Origin: Polyangiaceae bacterium
Lineage (GTDB): Bacteria > Myxococcota_A > Polyangia > Polyangiales > Polyangiaceae
Reading direction: 5' to 3'
Length of the DNA: 9,329 nt
Assembly (NCBI GenBank): GCA_025934595.1
Contig: JAICXU010000068.1
Location: 1 to 9,329 of the forward strand
Shown: positions 1 through 6,182 of the stretch, one piece after another
Numbering within the stretch: the stretch's first letter is position 1
Layout: each line of letters begins with the position of its first letter
Translations under genes and position numbers: made by a program
Notes under the pieces: generated by a model
Database searches by the model: none
Told to the model about the DNA's origin: nothing
Seen by the model: the letters and a program-made list of their open reading frames with translations, nothing else

Positions 1-1376
1 CGGGGGCGCTTGGAGCCCGTAGTGAGCGGCGCCGTGTTTGGGCCCAGACGCTCGGCCGCCTCCAGCTCGGTCCGGAGGCCCTGCAGCTCGGCCTTGTAGT
101 CGTCGACCAGCGTCTCGAGCTCGTGCACGCGCCTCGCTGCGATCTCGGGCTCACACGTTCGGTAGTGCCACGCGATGCTGTTGGATTTTTTTTCGATCGT
201 GCTGCCGCTCGTGCGGCGCGCCGTGTCCTCCAAGATCGGAAGCACCGTGGCGTGCCATGTGGTGTCGATGCGGCCGCTGTTCACCCAATCGTCGCCGGGC
301 TTCGCACGCCACCAGAGACAATGCTCGGCGTAGAGCTCGACCGCGAAGCGACCGAACCAACGATCGATCTCCTCGCGCGCGCGGCCGCTGACGATTTGCA
401 CGTGCGCGCCGGGACGTGCGGCGAGAGCGGCGATCAAATTCAAGAGCTCGGCGTCGGGCGCGGCGAGCGAAGGGATGCGCGCGAAAGGCACGAGGGTGCC
501 GTCATAATCGATGGAAAGGCCGAATTTCTCGGCTTTTGCGATCGATTCCACGAGCTCTCGAGACGGCACCAAAGTCGAAATCATCAGCGAAGATCGGCTC
601 GCGGTGTGATCGAGCGTGCTCAAAAAAGAATCTCGCCACGCTCGGACGTCGTTCGTGAATACGCGCGCGCGGAGAGATCGCATGCGGGCGCGTTGCTCGT
701 CCTCGGGCATGACGAGCGCGTGTTTGATCTCCGCCGCGAGCCTTTCGACGTCGTTCGGATTCACGAGGAGCGCCTCGCTGAGCTCCGCGGCCGCTCCCGC
801 GAACTCCGACAACACGAACACGCCGTCGTCTTTTTGCCGGCACGCGACGTACTCCTTCGCGACGAGGTTCATGCCGTCACGAAGCGGGGTGACGAGCATG
901 ACGTCGGCGGCGGAATACATCGCCGCCACATCGGCCTCGGGTAAGGATCGATAGAGGTAGCGAAGGGGCGTGAAATCCACGCCTCCATACTGGCCGTTCA
1001 CGCGACCGACCATCTCGTGCACGTCGTCGCGGAAGTCCGAATACGCCTGCACGCGCTCGCGCGTCGGCACGGCGAGCTGCAAAAACTGCACTTTGTCGCG
1101 CCACGTCGGCTCGCGCTCCAGGAAGCGTTCGATCGCGAGGAAGCGGCGCTGGATGCCTTTCGTGTAATCGAGACGGTCGATGCCGAGCACGAGCTTTCGC
1201 CCGCGCGCCGATTCACGTACGCGCACCGTTTCTTCGACGACCTCGTCGCTTCGCGCGAGCTCCGCGAAATGGCTTGCGTCGATGCCGATCGGAAAGGCGT
1301 CGATGATCGTCGTGCGGCCGTCGCTCGAAATGTAATCGGCGCGGTGCTCCACGCCGAGCACGCGCACGGCGGCCGA
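1..1376 (-). CDS. otsAB: Trehalose-6-phosphate synthase C-terminal domain fused to trehalose-6-phosphate phosphatase domain (after in-frame TAG; runs off left edge)
   Basis: This is the same frame as the N-terminal piece, open from codon 206 to the window edge (codon 663). It begins SAAVRVLGVEH, then IDAFPIGID, LGIDRLDYTKGI (Arg and Lys that bind substrate phosphates in OtsA), QLAVPTRERV, and TPLRDGMNLVAKEYVACR (the Asp/Glu UDP-glucose loop). A second domain starts near codon 490 with the HAD motif I DYDGTLVPF (Asp495, Asp497) and continues with GSTIEKKSNSIAWHYR, typical of trehalose-6-phosphate phosphatases. The pair would make trehalose from UDP-glucose and glucose-6-phosphate. If translated separately it could only restart at GTG codons just after the stop (from about 1367). 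The last 40 visible residues are coiled-coil-like and do not look like the usual phosphatase continuation. HAD motifs II-IV lie beyond the window, if present. Probably one gene with a nonsense change, or a base-call error. Confidence 0.85.
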
Positions 1377-1991
1377 CTAAAAATGATGGGCATCCTCGGC
1401 GGTCTGGAAGCCGAGGACGTCTGCGCCGAGGAGGCCGCGCAAGATTTCCTCGCGCCACGGCAAGATGCGGAAGATTTGCTCCGCGGGAAACGGCACGTGC
1501 AAAAAGAAGCCGATGGCGGCGCCTGGAATTCTCTCGCGCAAGAGGCGCGGAACGAGCGTGAGCTGATAGTCGTGGATCCACACGCGATCGCCTGGCTGGT
1601 ACGCGTCCGCGATGGCGCGCGCGAAGCGATCGTTCACCGAGCGATACGATTGCCAATCGCGATGTGCGTCGAGACGAACCTTGTCCGACAAATAGTGGAG
1701 GAGCGGCCAGAGCACGCCGTTCGCGAAGCCGTCGTAGTAACGCGCGACGTCGGCGGGCGTGAGATGGACGGCTTTCGCGCCGAGCTTGGCGAGATGCTCG
1801 TCGACGCGCGCCATGTCATGCGGCCCGAGCTTGCCGAGATCGCCCGGCCAACCGATCCACAGCATGTCTTTGCCGACCACCGAGCGCAGCGCCGTCGCGA
1901 GCCCACCCGCCGATGGGCGCGCTTCGATTTCTCCGTGGTCGATGCGGAGCGTCACCGGCAGGCGATTGCTCGCGACGATCAGGCGACTCAT
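1377..1991 (-). CDS. otsA: Trehalose-6-phosphate synthase, N-terminal part, ending at an in-frame TAG
   Basis: This is the N-terminal Rossmann domain of a GT20 trehalose-6-phosphate synthase, which joins UDP-glucose and glucose-6-phosphate in the cytoplasm. The 204 residues show family landmarks in order: SNRLPV at 8-13, AGGL at 28-31, WIGWPG near 45-50, a YYDGF...LWPLLHY stretch, VWIHDYQLTLVPRLLR, then GFFLHVPFP and LLGADVLGFQTAEDAHHF. The ATG at 1991 is well placed because an in-frame stop (2001-2003) lies only three codons upstream; no clear Shine-Dalgarno is visible. The reading ends at TAG (1377-1379), where the family normally continues with a Leu. The same frame then carries the rest of the enzyme, so this is an interrupted gene, not a natural end. 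On its own the fragment lacks the UDP-glucose-binding domain and should be inactive. Family call is certain; whether the stop is real is not. Confidence 0.9.
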   Translation of the reverse strand: MSRLIVASNRLPVTLRIDHGEIEARPSAGGLATALRSVVGKDMLWIGWPGDLGKLGPHDMARVDEHLAKLGAKAVHLTPADVARYYDGFANGVLWPLLHYLSDKVRLDAHRDWQSYRSVNDRFARAIADAYQPGDRVWIHDYQLTLVPRLLRERIPGAAIGFFLHVPFPAEQIFRILPWREEILRGLLGADVLGFQTAEDAHHF

Positions 1992-2119
1992 GAGCCCACA
2001 CTAGCGACATTCGTCCGACTCTTGTTCCACTTGTGTGCTTGCGCTTCGATCGTGCCGAGGATCGTGAACGCCGCTTCGCATTCGCGTCGGCGCCCGGCGC
2101 ACACAGAGGAACGACGAAA

Positions 2120-2133
2120 GTCCACGCGTGGAC
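2120..2133. promoter_or_regulatory. 14-bp perfect palindrome, candidate operator or enhancer site
   Basis: The sequence GTCCACGCGTGGAC is identical to its reverse complement. It lies in the divergent intergenic region, about 80-90 bp upstream of the -24 element of the candidate sigma-54 promoter, the usual distance for a sigma-54 activator site. It could equally control the leftward trehalose gene, whose start is about 130 bp away. No regulator is identified, and in GC-rich DNA a 14-bp palindrome may arise by chance. Confidence 0.35.
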
Positions 2134-2210
2134 GCGCGCGCGTTCGCCGAATTTGCCGCTGTTTTTCCGTCATTTTTGCGAGAATCGACGCTCCGCGCGT
2201 TTCGCTGCGC

Positions 2211-2228
2211 ACGGCACGCTGGCTGCAA
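2211..2228 (+). promoter_or_regulatory. Candidate sigma-54 (-24/-12) promoter for the lipoprotein gene
   Basis: The sequence reads ACGGCACGCTGGCTGCAA. The invariant GG (2213-2214) and GC (2225-2226) are separated by exactly 10 bp, as sigma-54 requires. Against the consensus TGGCACG-N4-TTGCW it matches 10 of 12 defined positions (GGCACG and TGCA). Transcription would start near 2237, giving a leader of about 60 nt that includes the AGGAGG site. Based on consensus matching by eye only. Confidence 0.45.
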
Positions 2229-2283
2229 TTCTCGAGAGTCGTTGCGAGCGCGGGATTCATCCGATTCGGGTGGAGCGCTCCTC

Positions 2284-2289
2284 AGGAGG
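2284..2289 (+). promoter_or_regulatory. Strong ribosome binding site (AGGAGG) of the lipoprotein gene
   Basis: AGGAGG ends 8 nt before the ATG at 2298 and 11 nt before a second ATG at 2301. It favours the first ATG. This is one of only two good Shine-Dalgarno sequences in the window, which suggests the gene is well translated. Confidence 0.75.
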
Positions 2290-2297
2290 CTTCGGTC

Positions 2298-3149
2298 ATG
2301 ATGCGATCTTCGGCGTTGGTGCTTGCGACTCTATCCACGATCTCGATGCTCGGATGCGCGGCTCGCCATCAGCAGAGTGGCTCGGACGACGGAACGGCGG
2401 CGGCCGGCGACGACGCAGCGCAAGTCGAGAGCGACACGGAATCGTTCGGCTCCATGTTCGCGGCGAGCGATGGCAACGGTGGGCTCGCGCCGTCGAGCTT
2501 TTCCGGCGGCGATCTCTCGACGGAAGGTTTACCGTCCGCGAACAATTTTCCGAACCTCTCGCCTGCGGGCTGCGTGACCGAGACGCAAGACGCGGCGACG
2601 CAGACGAACACGTACGTCTTCGCCAATTGCACGGGCCCGTGGGGCTTCGTGCACTTGAAGGGAACCGTGAGCGTGCAATGGCAAATCGTCTCTGCCACCG
2701 AATTGAAGCTCACGTACGCGGCCACGAATTTCGAGATCAACAAGGCCACCATCGCGCAATGGAATGCGACCGCCGACATCACGGCGAGCGGGAACGATCG
2801 CGACATGGCGTGGCACGGTCAATTCAACGGAACGACCGGCGGCGGCCGAGCGTTCTCGCGCGTGAACGACAAAGACATCAAGTGGACCGCGGGCGAGGGA
2901 TGCATCTCCATCGACGGTCAATCGACGGGCAGCGTCACGGGCAAGAACCTGACGACGAAGGTCATCGCGTACAAGCGGTGCGTCGCCGAGTGCCCGGAGG
3001 CGAACAGCGAAATCGACATCCACAACGACGACAACGGCAACGACGTCGACGTGACGTTCCAAGGCGGCGCCAAAGCCGACATCACGTTCACGAACGGATC
3101 GAACGGCAACACGGTGTCGCTCGATATTCCGCTCGCCTGTGGCAGCTGA
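2298..3149 (+). CDS. Secreted lipoprotein of unknown function, 283 aa
   Basis: I do not recognise the family. The N-terminus is a type II signal peptide: Arg3, a hydrophobic stretch at 6-18 and the lipobox-like MLGC with lipidated Cys20; Ala at +2 fits export to the outer membrane. Residues 21-90 are a low-complexity linker rich in Ser, Gly, Asp and Ala. A compact beta-rich domain follows (about 91-283) with alternating strands such as GTVSVQWQIV and ELKLTYAATNFEI, and six cysteines (92, 111, 202, 228, 232, 281) that could form three disulfides outside the cytoplasm. The C-terminal part has Asn/Asp-rich turns (HNDDNGNDVDV, 242-252) that might bind calcium, which is speculative. Start chosen from the AGGAGG site. 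It is a single-gene unit, probably transcribed from the sigma-54-like promoter and followed by a hairpin element. A longer open frame upstream (from 1017) is antisense to the trehalose gene. Confidence 0.85.
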   Translation: MMRSSALVLATLSTISMLGCAARHQQSGSDDGTAAAGDDAAQVESDTESFGSMFAASDGNGGLAPSSFSGGDLSTEGLPSANNFPNLSPAGCVTETQDAATQTNTYVFANCTGPWGFVHLKGTVSVQWQIVSATELKLTYAATNFEINKATIAQWNATADITASGNDRDMAWHGQFNGTTGGGRAFSRVNDKDIKWTAGEGCISIDGQSTGSVTGKNLTTKVIAYKRCVAECPEANSEIDIHNDDNGNDVDVTFQGGAKADITFTNGSNGNTVSLDIPLACGS

Positions 3150-3156
3150 AAAAAGA

Positions 3157-3223
3157 AACCGCCAAGCCGCGAAGACCGCCAAGAGGTATCTGGATTTTGA
3201 TCAGCCTTGGCGGCTTGGCGGTT
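3157..3223. repeat. Palindromic intergenic element, copy 1 (possible terminator)
   Basis: The left arm AACCGCCAAGCCGC (3157-3170) is perfectly complementary to the right arm GCGGCTTGGCGGTT (3210-3223): a 14-bp stem with a 39-nt loop. The core repeats within the element: a second CCGCCAAG (3176-3183) can pair with CTTGGCGG (3206-3213), giving two alternative foldings. It starts 8 nt after the lipoprotein stop. In the rightward direction no T-run follows the stem. In the leftward direction the stem is followed by a T-rich tract, so it looks more like an intrinsic terminator against antisense transcription. The right arm shares 15 identical bases with the copy at 7606-7670. Confidence 0.75.
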
Positions 3224-3236
3224 CGCGTTGTGGACC

Positions 3237-3250
3237 CTTTACATGTGAAG
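3237..3250. promoter_or_regulatory. Imperfect 14-bp inverted repeat, candidate MarR operator overlapping a weak promoter
   Basis: CTTTACATGTGAAG is a 14-bp inverted repeat with one mismatched pair out of seven, 24 bp before the start of the operon that encodes a MarR regulator. Its TTTACA (3238-3243) also resembles a -35 box, with TAACGG (3261-3266) 17 bp downstream as a poor -10. In that reading transcription would start at or next to the ATG (3274), giving an almost leaderless message. MarR proteins commonly repress from such sites. Weak evidence by eye. Confidence 0.3.
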
Positions 3251-3273
3251 CATCCAGGGGTAACGGATCGGAC

Positions 3274-3702
3274 ATGGCGGAGACCCCGAAAGTCGTCACT
3301 CCCTCGCATTTTCCGAAGCCGCGCGGTTACGCGAATGGCTATGTCCAGAACGTCACCGAAGGCGCGCGGATCCTGCATATTTCAGGGCAAATCGCGTGGG
3401 ATTCGGACGCGCGGATCGTCTCCAGCGATTTCGCCGTGCAGTTTTTGCAATCGCTCGACAACTTGATCGCCGTGGTGCGTGAGGCGGGCGGCGGCACCGA
3501 GCACATCGTGAAGCTGCTCGCGTTCGTCACCGACCTCGAAGCGTATCGCGCGGCGACGAATGCGATCGGCGAAGGGTGGCGAGCGCGGCTCGGCAAGACG
3601 TATCCGGCCATGAGCCTCGTGAAGGTCGCGGGGCTCCTCGAGCCGGGCGCGCTCGTCGAGATCGAAGGCATCGCGATTCTGCCGCCGGTGAGCCCGCGGT
3701 GA
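3274..3702 (+). CDS. RidA/YjgF/YER057c/UK114-family protein, 142 aa
   Basis: This is a small cytoplasmic Rid-family protein, a family of homotrimers; archetypal RidA hydrolyses reactive enamines/imines. Family signs are ILHISGQIAWD (about 33-43), a central LDNLIAVVREAGGG...IVKLLAFVTD stretch, and the C-terminal YPAMSLVKVAGL...ALVEIEGIAIL (110-134). The Arg that precedes the VEIE strand in archetypal RidA (ARLP in E. coli) is Gly120 here, so imine hydrolase activity of the RidA kind is doubtful. It probably belongs to one of the Rid subgroups found in catabolic operons. It is the first gene of the operon, with the MarR gene 4 nt downstream. RidA-like genes also occur in 2-aminobenzoyl-CoA clusters, where their role is unclear. 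The ATG was chosen because the upstream in-frame sequence covers the hairpin element; a weak AGGGG lies 13 nt upstream. Confidence 0.9.
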   Translation: MAETPKVVTPSHFPKPRGYANGYVQNVTEGARILHISGQIAWDSDARIVSSDFAVQFLQSLDNLIAVVREAGGGTEHIVKLLAFVTDLEAYRAATNAIGEGWRARLGKTYPAMSLVKVAGLLEPGALVEIEGIAILPPVSPR

Positions 3703-3706
3703 GCAC

Positions 3707-4183
3707 ATGACCGCGAAGCCAAAAGTCGACGACAGCAAAGACATCTCCGTGAGCTTGTGGGTGCGACTTCTGGAGTCGCACAACTTGATGCTGGCCGAGC
3801 TTCGGCGTCGGTTCGTTCCGGACAAGGGAGCGGCGTCACTGCCTCGGTTCGATCTCCTCGCGAACTTGATTCGGCAGGACGGGCAAACCCTCGCGTCGCT
3901 GTCTCGCCGCATGCTCGTGACGGCCGGGAACGTGACGGGTCTCGTCGATCGCGCGGAACGAGACGCTCTCGTCGAGCGTCGCGCCGACCCGCAAGATCGA
4001 CGTCTTTCTCGGGTATTTTTAACGAAAAAAGGACGCGCGCTCATTGTCTCGCTCTTGCCGCGGCACGCTGCGCTCGTCGCGGATTTGCTCGAAGGGCTCG
4101 ACGCGAAAGAACGACGCGAGCTCCGGCGCCTCCTCGGCAAGCTGCGGGGATCCTTCACGGAGCAAGCGGAGGCGGCGGAATGA
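3707..4183 (+). CDS. MarR-family transcriptional regulator, 158 aa
   Basis: A winged helix-turn-helix repressor of the MarR family, expected to act as a dimer. The N-terminal dimerisation helices (about 14-40) are followed by PRFDLLANLIRQDGQTLASL, a recognition helix around 71-86 (VTAGNVTGLVDRAERD) and the wing with the family signature DPQDRRLSRVFLTKKG (94-109). The C-terminal helices (112-150) complete the dimer interface. It lies 4 nt after the RidA-like gene and overlaps the next gene by 4 nt, so it is part of the operon it probably regulates. In aryl- and acyl-CoA degradation clusters MarR proteins usually sense the aromatic acid or its CoA thioester. The effector here cannot be read from sequence. 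A candidate operator is at 3237-3250. Confidence 0.93.
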   Translation: MTAKPKVDDSKDISVSLWVRLLESHNLMLAELRRRFVPDKGAASLPRFDLLANLIRQDGQTLASLSRRMLVTAGNVTGLVDRAERDALVERRADPQDRRLSRVFLTKKGRALIVSLLPRHAALVADLLEGLDAKERRELRRLLGKLRGSFTEQAEAAE

Positions 4184-5040
4184 GCAAGCCTGCTCAGGAC
4201 GCGCGCAAGCCCACGCGTGATTTGTCGCCGAGATCATTTCGTTACGCGCTCGAGAACGGCGTCGCCCACATCACGCTCGACCGGCCCGACAAGCTGAACG
4301 CGCTCACGTTCGGAATTTACGAAGAGCTCGCGGACACGTTCGCGACACTCGGCGACATGAACGAAGTGCGTGCGATCACGATCACCGGTGAAGGCCGCGC
4401 GTTCTGCTCCGGCGGCGACGTCGAGGACATCATCGGCGAGCTCTTCGCGCGAGACATGAAAGGCCTCGTCGAGTTCACGCGTACGACGGGCAGGCTCATC
4501 GCGAACATTCGCAAAGCGAGGCGGCCCGTCGTCGCGGCCGTGAACGGCACGTGCGTCGGGGCCGGCGCCGTCATCGCGCTCGCGTGCGATTTCCGGATCG
4601 CGAGCGAAACCGCGAAATTCGGCTTCATTTTCCCCAAAGTCGGCCTCTGCGGCGCGGATATGGGCAGCGCGTATTTGCTTCCGCGCGTCGTCGGCCTCGC
4701 GCGTGCGAGCGAGCTCCTCTTCTTCGGCGACATCATCGATGCGAACGAGGCTTGTCGAATCGGTCTCGTGAACCGCGTCGTGCCGTTCGAAAAATGCGTG
4801 CAGACCGCACGCGATTGGGCAGACCGCTTGGCGACCGGCCCCGCGTTCGCGCATTCGATGACGAAGCAGATGCTCGAGAGCGAGCACGTGATGTCGCTCG
4901 ATCAAGCCATCGAGGCCGAGGCGCAGACGCAAGCCATCTGCATGCAGCACCCGGATTTTCGTGCTGCGTTCGAGGCGTGGAGCGCGAAACGCGCGGTCAC
5001 GTTCGAAGGCGCGCACGCACCGTTCCGGGCCAAGCCGTGA
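4180..5040 (+). CDS. Enoyl-CoA hydratase/isomerase (crotonase) family protein, 286 aa
   Basis: A crotonase-fold enzyme acting on CoA thioesters. Oxyanion-hole segments are GRAFCSGGD (72-80) and GTCVGAGAVIALACDFRIA (from about 123). The two catalytic glutamates of classical enoyl-CoA hydratase are missing: the first site falls in AVIALA (130-135) and the second reads FPKVGL, with Lys153. A GADMGSAYLLPR segment (158-169) places Asp160 where crotonases often have an acidic residue. So it may be an isomerase, a ring-opening hydrolase or a hydratase with different chemistry. An extra leader of about 20 residues precedes the fold. Start: the ATG overlaps the MarR stop (ATGA) and has GGAGG at 4168-4172, 7 nt upstream, so this start is firm. 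The next gene begins inside its stop (GTGA). Context suggests a step after CoA activation and ring reduction or cleavage of an aromatic acid. Confidence 0.92.
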   Translation: MSKPAQDARKPTRDLSPRSFRYALENGVAHITLDRPDKLNALTFGIYEELADTFATLGDMNEVRAITITGEGRAFCSGGDVEDIIGELFARDMKGLVEFTRTTGRLIANIRKARRPVVAAVNGTCVGAGAVIALACDFRIASETAKFGFIFPKVGLCGADMGSAYLLPRVVGLARASELLFFGDIIDANEACRIGLVNRVVPFEKCVQTARDWADRLATGPAFAHSMTKQMLESEHVMSLDQAIEAEAQTQAICMQHPDFRAAFEAWSAKRAVTFEGAHAPFRAKP

Positions 5041-6182
5041 AAGCGCCGGTCGTCGCGTCGTCGGCGTTCGCGGACACCTCGCCGCTCTACGACGACGCAT
5101 CGCGCGCGCTTGCGCAGAAGCTCGCGGCGATGGACCTCGAGACCGACGAATCGCTCCATGACGTGTCACGCGTGGGCGCGCGGCTCGCGTCGCTCGGTCT
5201 CTATGCGTATTTACGCAAAGTCGACACGCGGCATCTTTGCGTGATCCGCGAGCACCTCGCGTTTCATTCGCCGCTCGCGGATGCGGTCTTCGCGGTGCAA
5301 GGCCTCTGCATGAATCCGCTGATTCGCGCCGATCGCCGCGACGTGCTCGATGCGATGGAACGCGGGGAAAAAATAGGTGGATTCGCGCTCACGGAGCCCG
5401 GCGCCGGAAGCGACGTCGCTTCGATGCGCACGACGGCACGACGCGACGGCAGCACGTGGATCTTGAACGGGCACAAAACGCTCATCTCGAACGTCGGGAT
5501 CGCGCATCACTTCGTCGTCTTCGCGAATGCGAATCCCGAGGCCGGCAAGAAGGGCATCAGCGCGTTCCTCGTTCCCGCCGATGCGCACGGCGTCGAGCTC
5601 TCGCGCATCGAGCTCTCCGGGGATCATCCGCTCGGACGCATCACGCTCTCGGATTGCCGTCTCCCCGCTGACGCGCTCGTCGGACAAGAAGGGCAGGGGC
5701 TCTCGCTCGCGCTCGGCACGCTCGGAATTTTTCGGACGACGGTGGGAGCGGCGGCGCTCGGGATGGCTTGGCGTGCGCTCGAAGAATCGGTGGCGCACGT
5801 GAATCGCCGCGAGCAGTTCGGCCAGAAGCTCGCGGAGCTGCAGCTCGTGCAAGCAAAAATCGCCGACATGGCGACCGAGCTCACGGCCGCGCGCTTTCTC
5901 GTCGCGAGCGCCGCGTATCACAACGAAGTGACCACGACATCGAGCGACGCCGCACGTCGCAGCGAAAACGGACGCCGCGCGTCGATGGCGAAAATGACCG
6001 CGACCGAAAGCGCGCAACGCATCATCGATCACGCCGTCCAGCTCCACGGCGGCATGGGCGTCGCGATCGGCACGAAGGTCGAGGAGCTCTATCGCGAGAT
6101 TCGTCCGCTGCGCATTTACGAAGGCGCGACCGACGTCTTGAAGCTCATCATCGCGCAGTCGATCTTGAAAAATCGATCATGA
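5037..6182 (+). CDS. Acyl-CoA dehydrogenase, 381 aa
   Basis: An FAD-dependent acyl-CoA dehydrogenase that would introduce a double bond next to the thioester, passing electrons to ETF. Length is normal for the family. Signatures: FALTEPGAGSD, typical flavin and substrate binding; NGHKTLISN; RREQFGQKLAELQLVQAKIADM; QLHGGMGV; and RIYEGATDV, with the probable catalytic base Glu362 at the classical MCAD position. The N-terminal domain is slightly divergent, with SPLYDDASRAL instead of the usual helix start. The GTG start at 5037 overlaps the upstream TGA (GTGA) and gives the full domain; the next ATG would remove about 30 residues. The gene overlaps the oxidoreductase downstream by ATGA. Together with the crotonase gene it forms a beta-oxidation-like pair. 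The substrate is unknown, and a cyclic or dicarboxylic acyl-CoA is possible given the context. Confidence 0.93.
   Translation: MKAPVVASSAFADTSPLYDDASRALAQKLAAMDLETDESLHDVSRVGARLASLGLYAYLRKVDTRHLCVIREHLAFHSPLADAVFAVQGLCMNPLIRADRRDVLDAMERGEKIGGFALTEPGAGSDVASMRTTARRDGSTWILNGHKTLISNVGIAHHFVVFANANPEAGKKGISAFLVPADAHGVELSRIELSGDHPLGRITLSDCRLPADALVGQEGQGLSLALGTLGIFRTTVGAAALGMAWRALEESVAHVNRREQFGQKLAELQLVQAKIADMATELTAARFLVASAAYHNEVTTTSSDAARRSENGRRASMAKMTATESAQRIIDHAVQLHGGMGVAIGTKVEELYREIRPLRIYEGATDVLKLIIAQSILKNRS

Larger units (their letters stand above)
1992..2297. other. Divergent intergenic region between trehalose synthase and lipoprotein genes
   Basis: This 306-bp stretch separates two divergently transcribed genes and should hold both promoters. 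It is visibly less GC-rich than the flanking coding DNA, with T-rich runs near 2161-2177. It contains a 14-bp perfect palindrome (2120-2133), a sigma-54-like promoter (2211-2228) and a strong ribosome binding site for the lipoprotein gene. I could not place a convincing promoter for the trehalose gene. One minus-strand ORF (1988-2260) crosses it but looks non-coding. Confidence 0.7.

Noticed and set aside
1370..1400. A frameshift as the cause of the broken trehalose synthase gene
   Set aside because: Codon-by-codon reading shows the same frame before and after the TAG, including the RLDYTKG, DGMNLVAKE and DYDGTL motifs, so it is a substitution, not an indel.
1988..2260. Minus-strand ORF of 90 aa whose stop overlaps the trehalose synthase ATG (ATGA)
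   Set aside because: The overlap looks like coupling, but third-position GC is clearly lower than in the real genes, no domain is visible, and it covers the palindrome and the promoter candidate. More likely chance.
1017..2297. Long plus-strand open frame continuous with the lipoprotein gene
   Set aside because: It is antisense to the trehalose synthase gene, is rich in Arg and His, and lies before a clean signal peptide with AGGAGG; the lipoprotein starts at 2298.
2033..3466. Long plus-strand open frame of 477 aa across the lipoprotein and RidA-like genes
   Set aside because: Arg-rich shadow in a different frame of two well-supported genes.
4551..5036. Plus-strand open frame upstream of the acyl-CoA dehydrogenase as an N-terminal extension
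   Set aside because: It is an out-of-frame shadow of the crotonase gene; family length and the GTGA overlap support the start at 5037.
4234..5169. Minus-strand 311-aa open frame
   Set aside because: Antisense shadow of the crotonase gene, Arg/Glu/Ala-rich with no domain.
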